From Paludibacteraceae bacterium (GTDB taxonomy: Bacteria > Bacteroidota > Bacteroidia > Bacteroidales > Paludibacteraceae), in NCBI GenBank assembly GCA_017551675.1, contig JAFZLC010000019.1, positions 1-60,102 of the forward strand: a stretch of 60,102 bases of DNA. Direction: 5' to 3'. Below, piece by piece: positions 27,948 through 36,355 of this stretch. The notes below the pieces were generated by a model. It did no database searches. It worked only from the letters and a program-made list of their open reading frames with translations, and was not told the DNA's origin. Position 1 is the stretch's first letter. Every line of letters starts with the position of its first letter. The position numbers and the translations under genes are program-made.

Positions 27948-28472
27948 TTACTCCACAAAGGTAATAGAATCCAATTTTATATCATAATATAAAGCGGAAT
28001 ATTCTAACACCTTAATTGTATCATTTCCTTTTTCTGTACGATTAACAAAAACTTTAGAGGATGAACCATACATCAAATAGTAAGGAACATACAATCTGTA
28101 TTTTGAACCTTCATTCATGTGGCGAAGTCCAATATGGAAAGCTTCATTCACATCCTCCATAGCCGAACGAGAACTATCCGAAATAAATTGTTTTCCGCTC
28201 AATATATAACCATCATAATGGAAAAAGACCGTGTCTTTTGGCCCTGGTTTCGCTCCTTTAGAAGCCTCCAACTCTCTATATAGCAATCCAGAAGGATCAG
28301 TCTTCACATTTTCCTCCTTACTTTTATCTCTCAAATAGGCTTCACCCTTTTCTTTATTCTGTTGTATAACCAATATGTTATCAGTCTTATTCTCATCCTC
28401 CTTCTTGCATGAAGCATAAGAAAGAAGGAATATAGCACCAATCACCAAGGGGAAAAACTTTATATTATTCAT
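27948..28472 (-). CDS. FKBP-type peptidyl-prolyl isomerase-like lipoprotein
   Basis: A 174-residue lipoprotein. The signal MNNIKFFPLVIGAIFLLSYASC ends in a plausible lipobox cysteine followed by KKEDEN. The mature domain KPGPKDTVFFHYDGYILSGKQFISDS...AFHIGLRHMNEGSKYRLYVPYYLMYG resembles an FKBP fold with typical YDG and FxxG-like positions, but several active-site aromatics cannot be confirmed by eye. It may therefore be a chaperone-like domain rather than an active isomerase. It follows the O-methyltransferase by 7 bp. Confidence 0.78.
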   Translation of the reverse strand: MNNIKFFPLVIGAIFLLSYASCKKEDENKTDNILVIQQNKEKGEAYLRDKSKEENVKTDPSGLLYRELEASKGAKPGPKDTVFFHYDGYILSGKQFISDSSRSAMEDVNEAFHIGLRHMNEGSKYRLYVPYYLMYGSSSKVFVNRTEKGNDTIKVLEYSALYYDIKLDSITFVE

Positions 28473-28479
28473 AACTTCG

Positions 28480-29121
28480 TTAATTATTTTTTTTCTTAAT
28501 AAGAGTCATACCATCACGCACAGGGACAATCACTCTTTCAATGCGATCGTCAGTCATGATCAGGTCATTAAATTTTTGGATTCCAACAGTTTGAGCATCT
28601 TTCGAATCCTCCAGCACGTGACCATCCCACAATGTATTATCAGCAATAATCAGACCACCCTCTCGCAACTTAGGGAAGACTACTTGATAATAATCCACAT
28701 AATGACGTTTGTTACCATCCATAAAAACAACGTCAAACAAGCCATCAAGTGTTGGTATGATTTGAGTTGCATCACCAATATGCAGATGAATTTTCGATGA
28801 AAATCCGTTAGTATCAAACATCTGAAGCAGGAAGTCCTCTAATTCATCGTTGATTTCTATCGTATGCAATTCGCCATCATCTGGTAAGGATTCAGCCATA
28901 CACAAAGCAGAATAGCCCGTAAACGTTCCGATTTCAAGGATTCGTTTAGCGGACATCATAGAACAAAACATTTTCAACATTCTACCCTGAAGATGACCAG
29001 ACAGCATACGAGGCTTCAATGTGTGTAAATTGGTGTCTCGCACTAATTTTTTTAAATAATCTGGCTCACTGTCAATGTGAGCCAGAATATATTTTTCCAA
29101 ATTATCGTCCTTCAAATCCAT
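28480..29121 (-). CDS. O-methyltransferase (caffeoyl-CoA OMT family)
   Basis: A 213-residue class I methyltransferase. The SAM-binding motif is ILEIGTFTGYSALCMAESL, acidic loop ELHTIEIND, metal/catalytic region FDVVFMDGNKRHYVDYY, and IIADNTLWDGHVLED. These are hallmarks of the divalent-cation-dependent catechol/caffeoyl-CoA family, whose substrates in Bacteroidetes are unknown. A TATCTTTG box (29130-29137) ends 8 nt before the ATG, so the leader would be very short. It is co-transcribed with the FKBP-like lipoprotein gene. Confidence 0.88.
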   Translation of the reverse strand: MDLKDDNLEKYILAHIDSEPDYLKKLVRDTNLHTLKPRMLSGHLQGRMLKMFCSMMSAKRILEIGTFTGYSALCMAESLPDDGELHTIEINDELEDFLLQMFDTNGFSSKIHLHIGDATQIIPTLDGLFDVVFMDGNKRHYVDYYQVVFPKLREGGLIIADNTLWDGHVLEDSKDAQTVGIQKFNDLIMTDDRIERVIVPVRDGMTLIKKKNN

Positions 29122-29129
29122 ATCGGTTG

Positions 29130-29137
29130 CAAAGATA
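29130..29137 (-). promoter_or_regulatory. -7 promoter element of the O-methyltransferase gene
   Basis: TATCTTTG on the minus strand fits TAnnTTTG, with only eight bases between it and the ATG at 29121. No ideally spaced TTTG is visible; TTTG at 29148-29151 is only 10 bases away. Confidence 0.4.
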
Positions 29138-29157
29138 CAGAATTTTTCAAATAATGA

Positions 29158-30141
29158 TTACCAATATACAACAGGACATGGATATTTTTCGTGCTTACGT
29201 ATAATATAGATTAAATTAATTTCATGAGACCACGATCCATTCTTTTTTGCATACGACGTAAACAAATCATATACATAACTAAATTGGAAGCTACCAAACT
29301 GCAAACCTGCCATGAAAGATGGGGTATGTAAATCGACCAAATCAGATTTAAATGCTGCGCCAATCAGCAACGGACTATAAAGGAGTCCGACTCCTGCATA
29401 AAAGTTCTGGAATTGCTCCTGCATTTGGTAATAAACATTAGCAAACAGATAATTATTAGAAAGATCCGCACGTCCGAACAATCCATTTTGCGACTGCAAA
29501 TCTTTAAAATAACTAGCATGAATCGTTAATTTACGTTCCAATACATTATCTTGCTTATCCAAGAAACCATTCTTTGGTTCTCCAATATGATATACAGCAG
29601 CACCAACAGTCAACACATTCTCAATCACAAACGAACCTCCCGCAGAGAAATCTACGTATGTACGAGAATCATTTGACAAATTTTCCGCCGTCGGATTTTC
29701 TACGCGTCGATAATGTGGATTGTACATATCCTCAAACTCATAATTGTCTCCCAAAAAACAAGCAAACAAAGTAGCTTGTACTCCTAAACGAATAAAATAA
29801 TGTTCCTTCAATCGTATTGTATGTGCATACAACAAATCAAACTCATGTTCTTGATAGGATCCCCCACCCAAATTATCATAGGTGTAGGCAAAACCCGCAG
29901 AGCACATCTGCTTGTAAAAGTTTTGATCGTATGATGCACGTAACGTATGAAATTTATTATCCAACGCTGGCCAGTGCTGTCTATAATTTAATCCAAAACG
30001 GATGGAATTTGCTGCTCCTGCCAAAGAGGGATTCAATGCAAATGGCATCGTGTTATGGCTCGTCATCGAATAGTCCTGAGCAAAGGTACTCATCGAGAAT
30101 GCACACACCGACATCAATATTCCTATAAAAATTCTCTTCAT
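29158..30141 (-). CDS. PorP/SprF family type IX secretion membrane protein
   Basis: A 327-residue outer-membrane beta-barrel protein with a signal peptide (IFIGILMSVCAFSMSTFAQ). The start of the mature part, YSMTSHNTMPFALNPSLAGAANSIRFGLNYRQHWPAL, is the conserved PorP/SprF N-terminus. Later strands such as VYHIGEPKNGFL and GLLYSPLLIGAAFKSDLV fit the family. PorP and SprF belong to or associate with the type IX secretion system; many paralogues occur per genome, and stand-alone copies like this one often pair with specific cargo. No porK/L/M/N genes are adjacent. A two-hairpin element lies upstream. Confidence 0.87.
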   Translation of the reverse strand: MKRIFIGILMSVCAFSMSTFAQDYSMTSHNTMPFALNPSLAGAANSIRFGLNYRQHWPALDNKFHTLRASYDQNFYKQMCSAGFAYTYDNLGGGSYQEHEFDLLYAHTIRLKEHYFIRLGVQATLFACFLGDNYEFEDMYNPHYRRVENPTAENLSNDSRTYVDFSAGGSFVIENVLTVGAAVYHIGEPKNGFLDKQDNVLERKLTIHASYFKDLQSQNGLFGRADLSNNYLFANVYYQMQEQFQNFYAGVGLLYSPLLIGAAFKSDLVDLHTPSFMAGLQFGSFQFSYVYDLFTSYAKKNGSWSHEINLIYIIRKHEKYPCPVVYW

Positions 30142-30204
30142 TGTTATCCAATTTTATAATTGACACAAACCTTTTTTCTCTCCATCTTTCCGATGAATTT
30201 GTAT

Positions 30205-30271
30205 AGGTGGGTAACAGCTATCAACCCACAATTCATACTACTTTTAAACGGTGGATCTACTGAACTCACCT
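30205..30271 (-). repeat. Dispersed two-hairpin element, full copy (D)
   Basis: Minus strand: left hairpin GGTGAGTT...GATCCACC (two non-canonical pairs), linker with TAGTATGAATTG identical to the copy at 51429, right hairpin GTGGGT/ACCCAC, ending CCACCT. It ends 63 nt upstream of the porP/sprF-like ATG in the same orientation. The surrounding 467-bp gap (30142-30608) holds nothing else beyond T-rich tracts and a possible -7 box TATCTTTG on the minus strand at 30445-30452, which would give a leader of about 300 nt. Confidence 0.8.
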
Positions 30272-30608
30272 ACAGTTCTCTATGTTCATCTTCTTTCTTT
30301 CTGCACATTTTTTCGTAAAAACAAGGATATTTTTCCAACTCTCCTTCATTGATTTTCATACTAAAAAATAGTGAAAATATACGTTCTCGTCCTACTTTCC
30401 CTATTTCTTAATCATTACATTCAACACTTCTTACGAACATTCTCCAAAGATACATTTAAATCTGAACAATCATAAACTTAATCTCTTTTTTTTTACATAT
30501 TTTTTATATTTTTTTTGTGACAACATAAAAAACATGTCCTATCTGAAACAAACTTACACAGGTGATCCTTGCTCCCTTTTTTAATTTTTTCAAATTAATT
30601 CTGCTTTA

Positions 30609-31850
30609 TCACAGTTTTCCTTGATATACCAACATTGACAATCGATCTGCACACAAGACGTCATTCATAACCTCTGAAATAACAGTTGGTGTTACCTCAC
30701 CCAACTGATTATAAACATATTCCAAAGTCTCAAACTTATTGAAATAGAGAATGCTTTTGGCCATCGACAAAACGAGGTTTTCTCTGTTCTCTTGCATAAT
30801 AGTCATCTGACCTATTAACTGCTTTTTATATTTCTCTAACTGTATTTTTGTAAATGGCACCTCACGCAATCGTTTCAACTCAGCATAGACCAAATCCGTG
30901 CATTTTTCCCGATTTCGTTCCTCTGTCCCGAAATAGATGGACAACAGACCTGAATCCGAATAGGAAGTGTAGGTCGACTCTATGTTATATGCCATACCAT
31001 TTTTCTCTCGCAACAATAGATTCAATCTACTATTCAACGAAGGTCCCCCAATGATATTATTCAACAAACTCATCGGCAAACGTCTGTCATCTGAAAGATC
31101 ATATGACGGACAACCCACCATCACATGCGCCTGAGAAGTGTGTTTTCGAACCATCTTTTCAAATGGTTCATAGCTACTTCTCACGACATTGGTAATTACG
31201 CTTCTCTTCTCCTGTACATCAGTCAAATACTTCTCTGCCAATCGTTTCACCCGACTAAACGGAATCTTTCCTAACGAGAAAAAGACAATCTTATCCGTAC
31301 AATAGGTTCTTCTTACAAAATTGATGGCATCTTGCGTTGTATACTTCTTTAATCTTTTGGCATCTCCCAAAATATTTCTTCCTAACGGCGTATTGGCAAA
31401 AACCAACTCTTCAAAATCATCATAAATCTGTTCCGACGGAGTATCCTTATACGACTGGATCTCATCTATGATTACATCCACCTCTTTGTCCAATTCTTTC
31501 TGTGGAAATGTGGCATGAAACACTATATCCGAACAAATATCCACGGCCTTTTCATAATCTTCACACAAGAAATTGGCATATACGAATGTCTCCTCCTTGG
31601 TAGTATAGGCATTCAATTCTCCTCCAACGGATTCCAAACTGTTGACAATATGCCACGATTTTCTCTTTTGCGTACCCTTAAATAGTGTATGCTCAATAAA
31701 ATGAGCCATACCCGACTCCTCCGGCAACTCATCTCTCGTGCCCACATTAATGGCAAAACCACAATATGCCACAGGAGAATCATCATACAAATGAACAACA
31801 CGTATTCCATTGGGCATTTCCCAAAACGAAAGATCTTTTGACAAATCCAT
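30609..31850 (-). CDS. M16 family zinc metallopeptidase
   Basis: A 413-residue pitrilysin-type peptidase. The inverted zinc motif HFIEHTLFKGT (HxxEH) is at about residues 47-57, with the third ligand expected in the downstream DVIIDEIQSYKDTPSEQIYDDF glutamates. NIIGGPSLNSRLNLLLREKNGMAYNIESTYTSY is the conserved C-terminal half motif (R...Y). No signal peptide is present, so it is cytoplasmic unless exported otherwise; single-domain members act as dimers. It follows the DUF3109 gene by 1 bp, indicating translational coupling. Confidence 0.92.
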   Translation of the reverse strand: MDLSKDLSFWEMPNGIRVVHLYDDSPVAYCGFAINVGTRDELPEESGMAHFIEHTLFKGTQKRKSWHIVNSLESVGGELNAYTTKEETFVYANFLCEDYEKAVDICSDIVFHATFPQKELDKEVDVIIDEIQSYKDTPSEQIYDDFEELVFANTPLGRNILGDAKRLKKYTTQDAINFVRRTYCTDKIVFFSLGKIPFSRVKRLAEKYLTDVQEKRSVITNVVRSSYEPFEKMVRKHTSQAHVMVGCPSYDLSDDRRLPMSLLNNIIGGPSLNSRLNLLLREKNGMAYNIESTYTSYSDSGLLSIYFGTEERNREKCTDLVYAELKRLREVPFTKIQLEKYKKQLIGQMTIMQENRENLVLSMAKSILYFNKFETLEYVYNQLGEVTPTVISEVMNDVLCADRLSMLVYQGKL

Positions 31851-31851
31851 T

Positions 31852-32436
31852 CTATCGCTTTATTTTTTCAATTTCCGAAGCTGCTATACACACCTTCTCA
31901 TACCACTCTGCACCAAATCTTCTAATCAACGGCTCTTTCAAAAACTGGTAGACTGGAAGTCCCATCTTCTTACCCAATTCAAAAGCAGCCTGACACACCT
32001 TCCAACGATGGACATTGATGGCCACCGTTCCATTCCGAAGATTTTCCAATCGAACAGGATACAAATAACAGGAAATCGGCTTGTAAAAATCTATCCTTCC
32101 TTCTCGACAAGCCTTTTCTATAGCGCATTTACAGACTCCTTGTTCATCCACATAAGAAAACACACACTCACCTCCATTCACAATCGAGGTGACACGATCT
32201 CCTTCTATATCAACATACGATACGCCTTGCTTCTTAATCACTTCTTGCGACACTGGAGAAAGATCATCCCATATAACTGGTAATATTTGTTCCAAAATGG
32301 GCACCTCCGACTCCTCCAACGGAGCCCCCGAATCCCCCTCTATGCAACACTCTCCTTTGCATGCAGACAAATCACAACAGAACTGTTTATCAAACAAATC
32401 CATCGAGATAATCGTATCGTCAATCTGAATCATCAT
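31852..32436 (-). CDS. DUF3109 family cysteine-rich protein
   Basis: A 194-residue cytoplasmic protein. It begins MIQIDDTIISMDLFDKQFCCDLSACKGECCIEGDSGAPLEESEVPIL, the hallmark of DUF3109, with further cysteines at GGECVFSYVDEQGVCKCAIEKACREG and ISCYLYP. The cysteine pattern resembles YkgJ-type Zn/Fe binding clusters. Function unknown. A -7 box TAACTTTG on the minus strand (32461-32468) lies 24 nt upstream, and the M16 peptidase gene follows immediately. Confidence 0.85.
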   Translation of the reverse strand: MMIQIDDTIISMDLFDKQFCCDLSACKGECCIEGDSGAPLEESEVPILEQILPVIWDDLSPVSQEVIKKQGVSYVDIEGDRVTSIVNGGECVFSYVDEQGVCKCAIEKACREGRIDFYKPISCYLYPVRLENLRNGTVAINVHRWKVCQAAFELGKKMGLPVYQFLKEPLIRRFGAEWYEKVCIAASEIEKIKR

Positions 32437-32460
32437 AAGTCTCTATCTTATAAAACACTG

Positions 32461-32468
32461 CAAAGTTA
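32461..32468 (-). promoter_or_regulatory. -7 promoter element of the DUF3109/M16 operon
   Basis: TAACTTTG on the minus strand matches TAnnTTTG, 24 nt before the ATG at 32436. No well-placed -33 TTTG is seen. Confidence 0.45.
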
Positions 32469-32544
32469 AGGGAACTTCCACAATTTACCGATTTTATTAT
32501 TATTTTTTTGCAATTTTCACATTCAGAATCTAAAAACTATTCAA

Positions 32545-32552
32545 TAACTTTG
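32545..32552 (+). promoter_or_regulatory. -7 promoter element upstream of the DUF4403 gene
   Basis: TAACTTTG matches TAnnTTTG. It ends exactly 13 nt before the two-hairpin element at 32566, so the predicted transcript starts just a few bases before the element. Confidence 0.5.
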
Positions 32553-32565
32553 TACTCAAATCTAA

Positions 32566-32634
32566 CGGCGAGTTCTACAAATTCACCAAAAAAAACAGTA
32601 TGAATTGTGGGTTGACAAACGACAAGGCCCACCT
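32566..32634 (+). repeat. Dispersed two-hairpin element, full copy (B)
   Basis: Left hairpin GGCGAGTT...AATTCACC (one C/A mismatch), linker with CAGTATGAATTG, right hairpin GTGGGTT...GGCCCAC where two G-T wobbles keep the stem, ending CCACCT. It sits 13 nt after a -7 box and 14 nt before the ATG of the DUF4403 gene. Confidence 0.85.
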
Positions 32635-32648
32635 AAAAAAGGAATTAT

Positions 32649-34094
32649 ATGAAAGGTATCAGACTTTTACTCATATTAATCTTGTTTTCTCAAACAATAC
32701 TTGCAAAAAAAATTGTGGAGGAGGTGAAAATTGAAGACTCTCAGTTAGCTGCTCAATTAACCGACACCGTCGCCACCGACTCTGTCTTCTACGAAGAACG
32801 TCCTGAAGAAACATACGAAGAGGTGGTATACACGCCCAAGCAATCCGTCCTACATATCCCCCTCAGCATCAACGTCTCTTTGTTAGAGAGAAAACTAAAT
32901 GAGAATTTCAACGGATTGTTATACGAGGATGACAATATCGAAGACGATAGTTTGATGATCCGCGCATGGAAGGAAAACGACTTCAAAATTGCTTATGACC
33001 AAAACATTCTGAATTATAAAATTCCTATTAAAATATGGATCAAAAAACGGTTCAGCCTCGGTTTCACTCATACCGACCAAGAGATTGAAGGCACCATCAA
33101 CATGGAAATGCAAACGTCCATTAACTTTTCAAGGGACTGGGGACTAATCACCAAGACTGAAATGCTACAATACAATTGGATAAAAAAGCCTGTTTTGAAA
33201 CTAGGCATTATCGATATTCCAATCACATCCATCGTTGATAAAATTCTAAAGAACAACAAGCAACTGCTGAACGAGAGTGTCGATGAAACGGTCAAGCAAT
33301 ATGTCCCTCTGCAGAGCTACATACAAGAGATTTGGGAATCTATACAGAACCCAATCGACATCTCAACTAGCGGATACAAAGCATGGTTGAAAATAACGCC
33401 TAAGAATTTGTACACAACCCCGATTGTAGGTAGTCAGGGACAAATCAACACCACCATAGGAGTCAAATGTTTGTCTGAAATATATATGGATGTGCCACCA
33501 AAAGCCGGTCAAAAAGAGACAAAAATGCCTCGTTTCCAAATGTATACAAACACTGACAAACAGGTAAAAGTGAACTTATTAGCCGACATTCCATATACTA
33601 CTATCGACTCCATTGCCAACGATATCATGAAAAATGAGACTTTTGGCGAGGGCAGACACTCCATCATAGTGGATAGCATGGAAATCTTCGGACAAAAAGA
33701 GAAAATGATGATTGGAGTTCACGTGCACGGATTCATCAACGGCGCCATCTATCTAGAAGGTATTCCTTATTTCGAACAATCCTCCACCTCTATCCGCATC
33801 AAAGAGGTGGAATACAAGCTTAAAACCAAAAACGTGCTGGCTAAAATCGTCAACCTATTTTATAAAAAGGGCTTGAAAAAAATGATTGAGGAAAAGCTAA
33901 TCATCTCCCTCAAAGACGAAATAGCACTCATCAAGGAGAGCAGTCGAAACGAACTCTTCAACAAAGAGTTGATGGAAGATGTTTACATGAATGGTATGCT
34001 TAATCACATCACTGTGGAAGATATATTCCTTACTAAAAACGGATTGAAAGTTGGCATCATCTTATCCGGTAAAATCAATGTAAGGGTTGAATGA
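32649..34094 (+). CDS. DUF4403 family protein
   Basis: A 481-residue exported protein with a signal peptide (IRLLLILILFSQTILAK). The region from about residue 60, QSVLHIPLSINVSLLERKLNENFNGLLYED, and the closing LTKNGLKVGIILSGKINVRVE are typical of DUF4403, a Bacteroidetes family that by structure prediction resembles tubular lipid-binding or BPI-like repeats; function is not known. There is no lipobox. It stands alone, with a two-hairpin element as its leader and a 215-bp gap before the htrA-like gene. Confidence 0.75.
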   Translation: MKGIRLLLILILFSQTILAKKIVEEVKIEDSQLAAQLTDTVATDSVFYEERPEETYEEVVYTPKQSVLHIPLSINVSLLERKLNENFNGLLYEDDNIEDDSLMIRAWKENDFKIAYDQNILNYKIPIKIWIKKRFSLGFTHTDQEIEGTINMEMQTSINFSRDWGLITKTEMLQYNWIKKPVLKLGIIDIPITSIVDKILKNNKQLLNESVDETVKQYVPLQSYIQEIWESIQNPIDISTSGYKAWLKITPKNLYTTPIVGSQGQINTTIGVKCLSEIYMDVPPKAGQKETKMPRFQMYTNTDKQVKVNLLADIPYTTIDSIANDIMKNETFGEGRHSIIVDSMEIFGQKEKMMIGVHVHGFINGAIYLEGIPYFEQSSTSIRIKEVEYKLKTKNVLAKIVNLFYKKGLKKMIEEKLIISLKDEIALIKESSRNELFNKELMEDVYMNGMLNHITVEDIFLTKNGLKVGIILSGKINVRVE

Positions 34095-34180
34095 TGCAAG
34101 AGAGATGACATACTGTCTTTGTCAACTGACAAACGCTGTCAACATGGCATTAATCAATCTAAAAAAAACGGAGCAATCGC

Positions 34181-34271
34181 TTAATCTTTGTTAAAAGCTT
34201 TTCTTTATGGTTAATCTTCTTTAAACAGAAGAGATGTCAAACAATTTATGTACGTTATTTGTACGTTATTT
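34181..34271 (+). promoter_or_regulatory. Repeated motifs upstream of the htrA-type gene
   Basis: Two direct repeats occur. TTAATCTTTGTTAAA (34181-34195) and TTAATCTTCTTTAAA (34211-34225) match at 13 of 15 positions and are spaced 30 bp start to start, about three helical turns. GTACGTTATTT is repeated exactly in tandem at 34250-34260 and 34261-34271. Both pairs lie within 130 bp of the start codon and could be operator sites for an envelope-stress regulator; no promoter box of the usual type is clear. Confidence 0.45.
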
Positions 34272-34309
34272 AACAAATGAACTACAATACTAACTTAAAT
34301 TGAAAAGAC

Positions 34310-35770
34310 ATGAAACATTTGAAAGAATTAGGATTATTGGTAGCTGTAGCAGCTGTTAGCGCTGGCGTTTCCTGCCTTTACGTTAAACATTATGGAAACA
34401 ACGAAAAAATAATCATTCAAGAGAGCCAACAAGTTCCTGTACAATATTCATCCCTCACTCATGGAGGCGAACCGGTTGATTTCACCTATGCGGCAGACCA
34501 ATCGGTCAATGCGGTCGTACACGTCATGACCACCTATGAGGTTCAACAATCTCAGATGAGTGATCCATTTCTAGAGTATTTCTTTGGAGAACGTAATTTT
34601 CAACAGGCTCCACAGAAACGGCAAGCATCCGGTTCGGGTGTCATCATATCTAAAGATGGTTATATTGTCACCAATAACCACGTTGTGGATGGTGCAGCAC
34701 AAGTGAACGTCGTTTTGAACGACAAACGACAATTCAAAGCTGAAATCATCGGAACAGATCCGACAACCGACTTAGCTCTTTTGAAGGTAGATGCAGAAGG
34801 TCTTCCAACTCTACCAATTGGTAACTCAGACAATTTGAAAGTGGGTGAATGGGTCTTGGCTGTTGGTAATCCCTTCAACCTAACCTCTACTGTCACGGCT
34901 GGTATCGTTAGTGCCAAAGCACGTAACATTAATATTCTATCTGGTGATATGAAGATTGAGTCCTTCATTCAAACAGATGCAGCTGTCAATCCTGGTAACA
35001 GTGGTGGTGCATTAGTCAACACCCGAGGCGAATTAGTGGGAATCAATGCTGCCATTGCCTCTCAAACTGGTTCATACACAGGCTACGCATTTGCCATACC
35101 TACCTCTATCATGAGCAAAGTGGTGGCAGACTTGAAAGAATATGGAACAGTGCAACGTGCATTGTTGGGTGTTCAAATCAGAGATATCGATGCAGATTTT
35201 GCCAAAGAGAAGAACTTAGAGACAATGGAAGGTGCTTATGTTGCTTCCGTGGGCAGTCACAGTGCTGCTGGCGACGCAGGCATCAAGGAGGGTGACATCA
35301 TCACACACGTCTCTGGCAACAAAGTAAAGACCGTTTCTGAATTGCAAGAAAAGATCAGTCGCTTCCGCCCTGGTGACAAAGTTCAAATCACCATCCTAAG
35401 AAATGGCAAACAAGAAACAGTTTCCGTCACATTGAAAAACATGATGGGTAACACGAATGTGGTGAAGAACTATGACACCAAGCAATTAGGAGCCACTCTC
35501 ACTCCGCTTACCGACAAGCAGAAGAGTAGTTTGGGCATCAACTACGGACTACAAGTGACAAGTGTTGAGAAAGGTGGTCGTTTCCAACAAGCAGGTATTC
35601 CTAAGGGATACATCATCTTACGCATCAACAATCAGAAAGTGACATCAACAACAGATGTCGAAAGCGCCATCAGTTCTTTGAAAAACGAACAAGAGAAAGC
35701 TCTTTTCATATCAGGCATTCTACCGAACGGAAAGGTGGTTTACTATGCTGTGGATATGAATGAACCTTAA
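34310..35770 (+). CDS. degQ: Periplasmic serine protease, HtrA/DegQ family (Do)
   Basis: A 486-residue HtrA protease. The N-terminal hydrophobic segment (LGLLVAVAAVSAGVSCLYV) exports or anchors it. The catalytic triad is visible: His in VTNNHVVDGA, Asp in PTTDLALLKVD, Ser in NPGNSGGALVNTRGELVGI. Two PDZ domains follow at about residues 285-375 (LLGVQIRDIDADFAKEKNL...SGNKVKTVSELQEKI) and 390-480. It degrades and refolds misfolded envelope proteins. It is a single-gene unit ending at a strong terminator. DegP and DegQ cannot be told apart by sequence alone. Confidence 0.93.
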   Translation: MKHLKELGLLVAVAAVSAGVSCLYVKHYGNNEKIIIQESQQVPVQYSSLTHGGEPVDFTYAADQSVNAVVHVMTTYEVQQSQMSDPFLEYFFGERNFQQAPQKRQASGSGVIISKDGYIVTNNHVVDGAAQVNVVLNDKRQFKAEIIGTDPTTDLALLKVDAEGLPTLPIGNSDNLKVGEWVLAVGNPFNLTSTVTAGIVSAKARNINILSGDMKIESFIQTDAAVNPGNSGGALVNTRGELVGINAAIASQTGSYTGYAFAIPTSIMSKVVADLKEYGTVQRALLGVQIRDIDADFAKEKNLETMEGAYVASVGSHSAAGDAGIKEGDIITHVSGNKVKTVSELQEKISRFRPGDKVQITILRNGKQETVSVTLKNMMGNTNVVKNYDTKQLGATLTPLTDKQKSSLGINYGLQVTSVEKGGRFQQAGIPKGYIILRINNQKVTSTTDVESAISSLKNEQEKALFISGILPNGKVVYYAVDMNEP

Positions 35771-35786
35771 ACATAAAAGTTATTAT

Positions 35787-35855
35787 AGGTGAGTTCAACA
35801 AAACCCACCAAAAACAATAAAGGTGAGTCCTACTGGGCTCACCTTTGATTTTGTT
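35787..35855 (+). terminator. Terminator of degQ, related to the dispersed hairpin family (copy E)
   Basis: The stretch begins with the family's left hairpin (AGGTGAGTTCAACAAAACCCACC-like, 35787-35809). The second hairpin is AAAGGTGAG (35819-35827) with CTCACCTTT (35838-35846), extended inward by three pairs to a TACT loop, then TTTGATTTTGTTT. It is the only copy placed 3' of a gene and looks like a working terminator. Confidence 0.75.
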
Positions 35856-35927
35856 TCACTATCTTTCTATTCTTACATTTGACAATATAAGCAACGCAGT
35901 AACATAAAAAAAACTGTCCAACATTAT

Positions 35928-36338
35928 TCACTCCACAATCGTTGCCACGATTCTCCTTCTCCCCCCATAATTGCGAAACTCACACAAATAGATACCTTGC
36001 CACGTACCTAAATTCAGTCTGCCATTTGTAATCGGAATCGAAAGACTCACCCCCACCACCGTCGATTTAGCATGGGCAGGCATATCATCCAAGCCTTCTA
36101 ACGTATGATCATAATAGGTTTCTCCCTCTTTTATCATGCGATCAAAGATTTTCGCCATATCCGACCTCACATCAGGGTCTGCATTCTCATTGATAGACAA
36201 ACCACAACTGGTATGTTTTACAAACAAATGGAGCATTCCCACTTGTGGCAACGGACTAGGCAAATGCGAGAGGACCTCATTGGTAATCAAATGAAATCCT
36301 CTCGATTTTTCAGACAAAGAGAACTCTACCTGTCTCAT
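35928..36338 (-). CDS. YjbQ/UPF0047 family protein
   Basis: A 136-residue cytoplasmic protein of the secondary thiamine-phosphate synthase-like family (YjbQ). The conserved strings LFVKHTSCGLSINENADPDVRSDM and DDMPAHAKSTVVGVSLSIPI...LGTWQGIYLCEFRNYGGRRRIVATI are complete, including the histidines thought to form the active site. E. coli YjbQ has weak thiamine-phosphate synthase activity; the true role is unsettled. It begins 17 bp after the end of the membrane protein gene on the same strand. Confidence 0.92.
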   Translation of the reverse strand: MRQVEFSLSEKSRGFHLITNEVLSHLPSPLPQVGMLHLFVKHTSCGLSINENADPDVRSDMAKIFDRMIKEGETYYDHTLEGLDDMPAHAKSTVVGVSLSIPITNGRLNLGTWQGIYLCEFRNYGGRRRIVATIVE

Positions 36339-36355
36339 CTGCTTATATTCTACTT

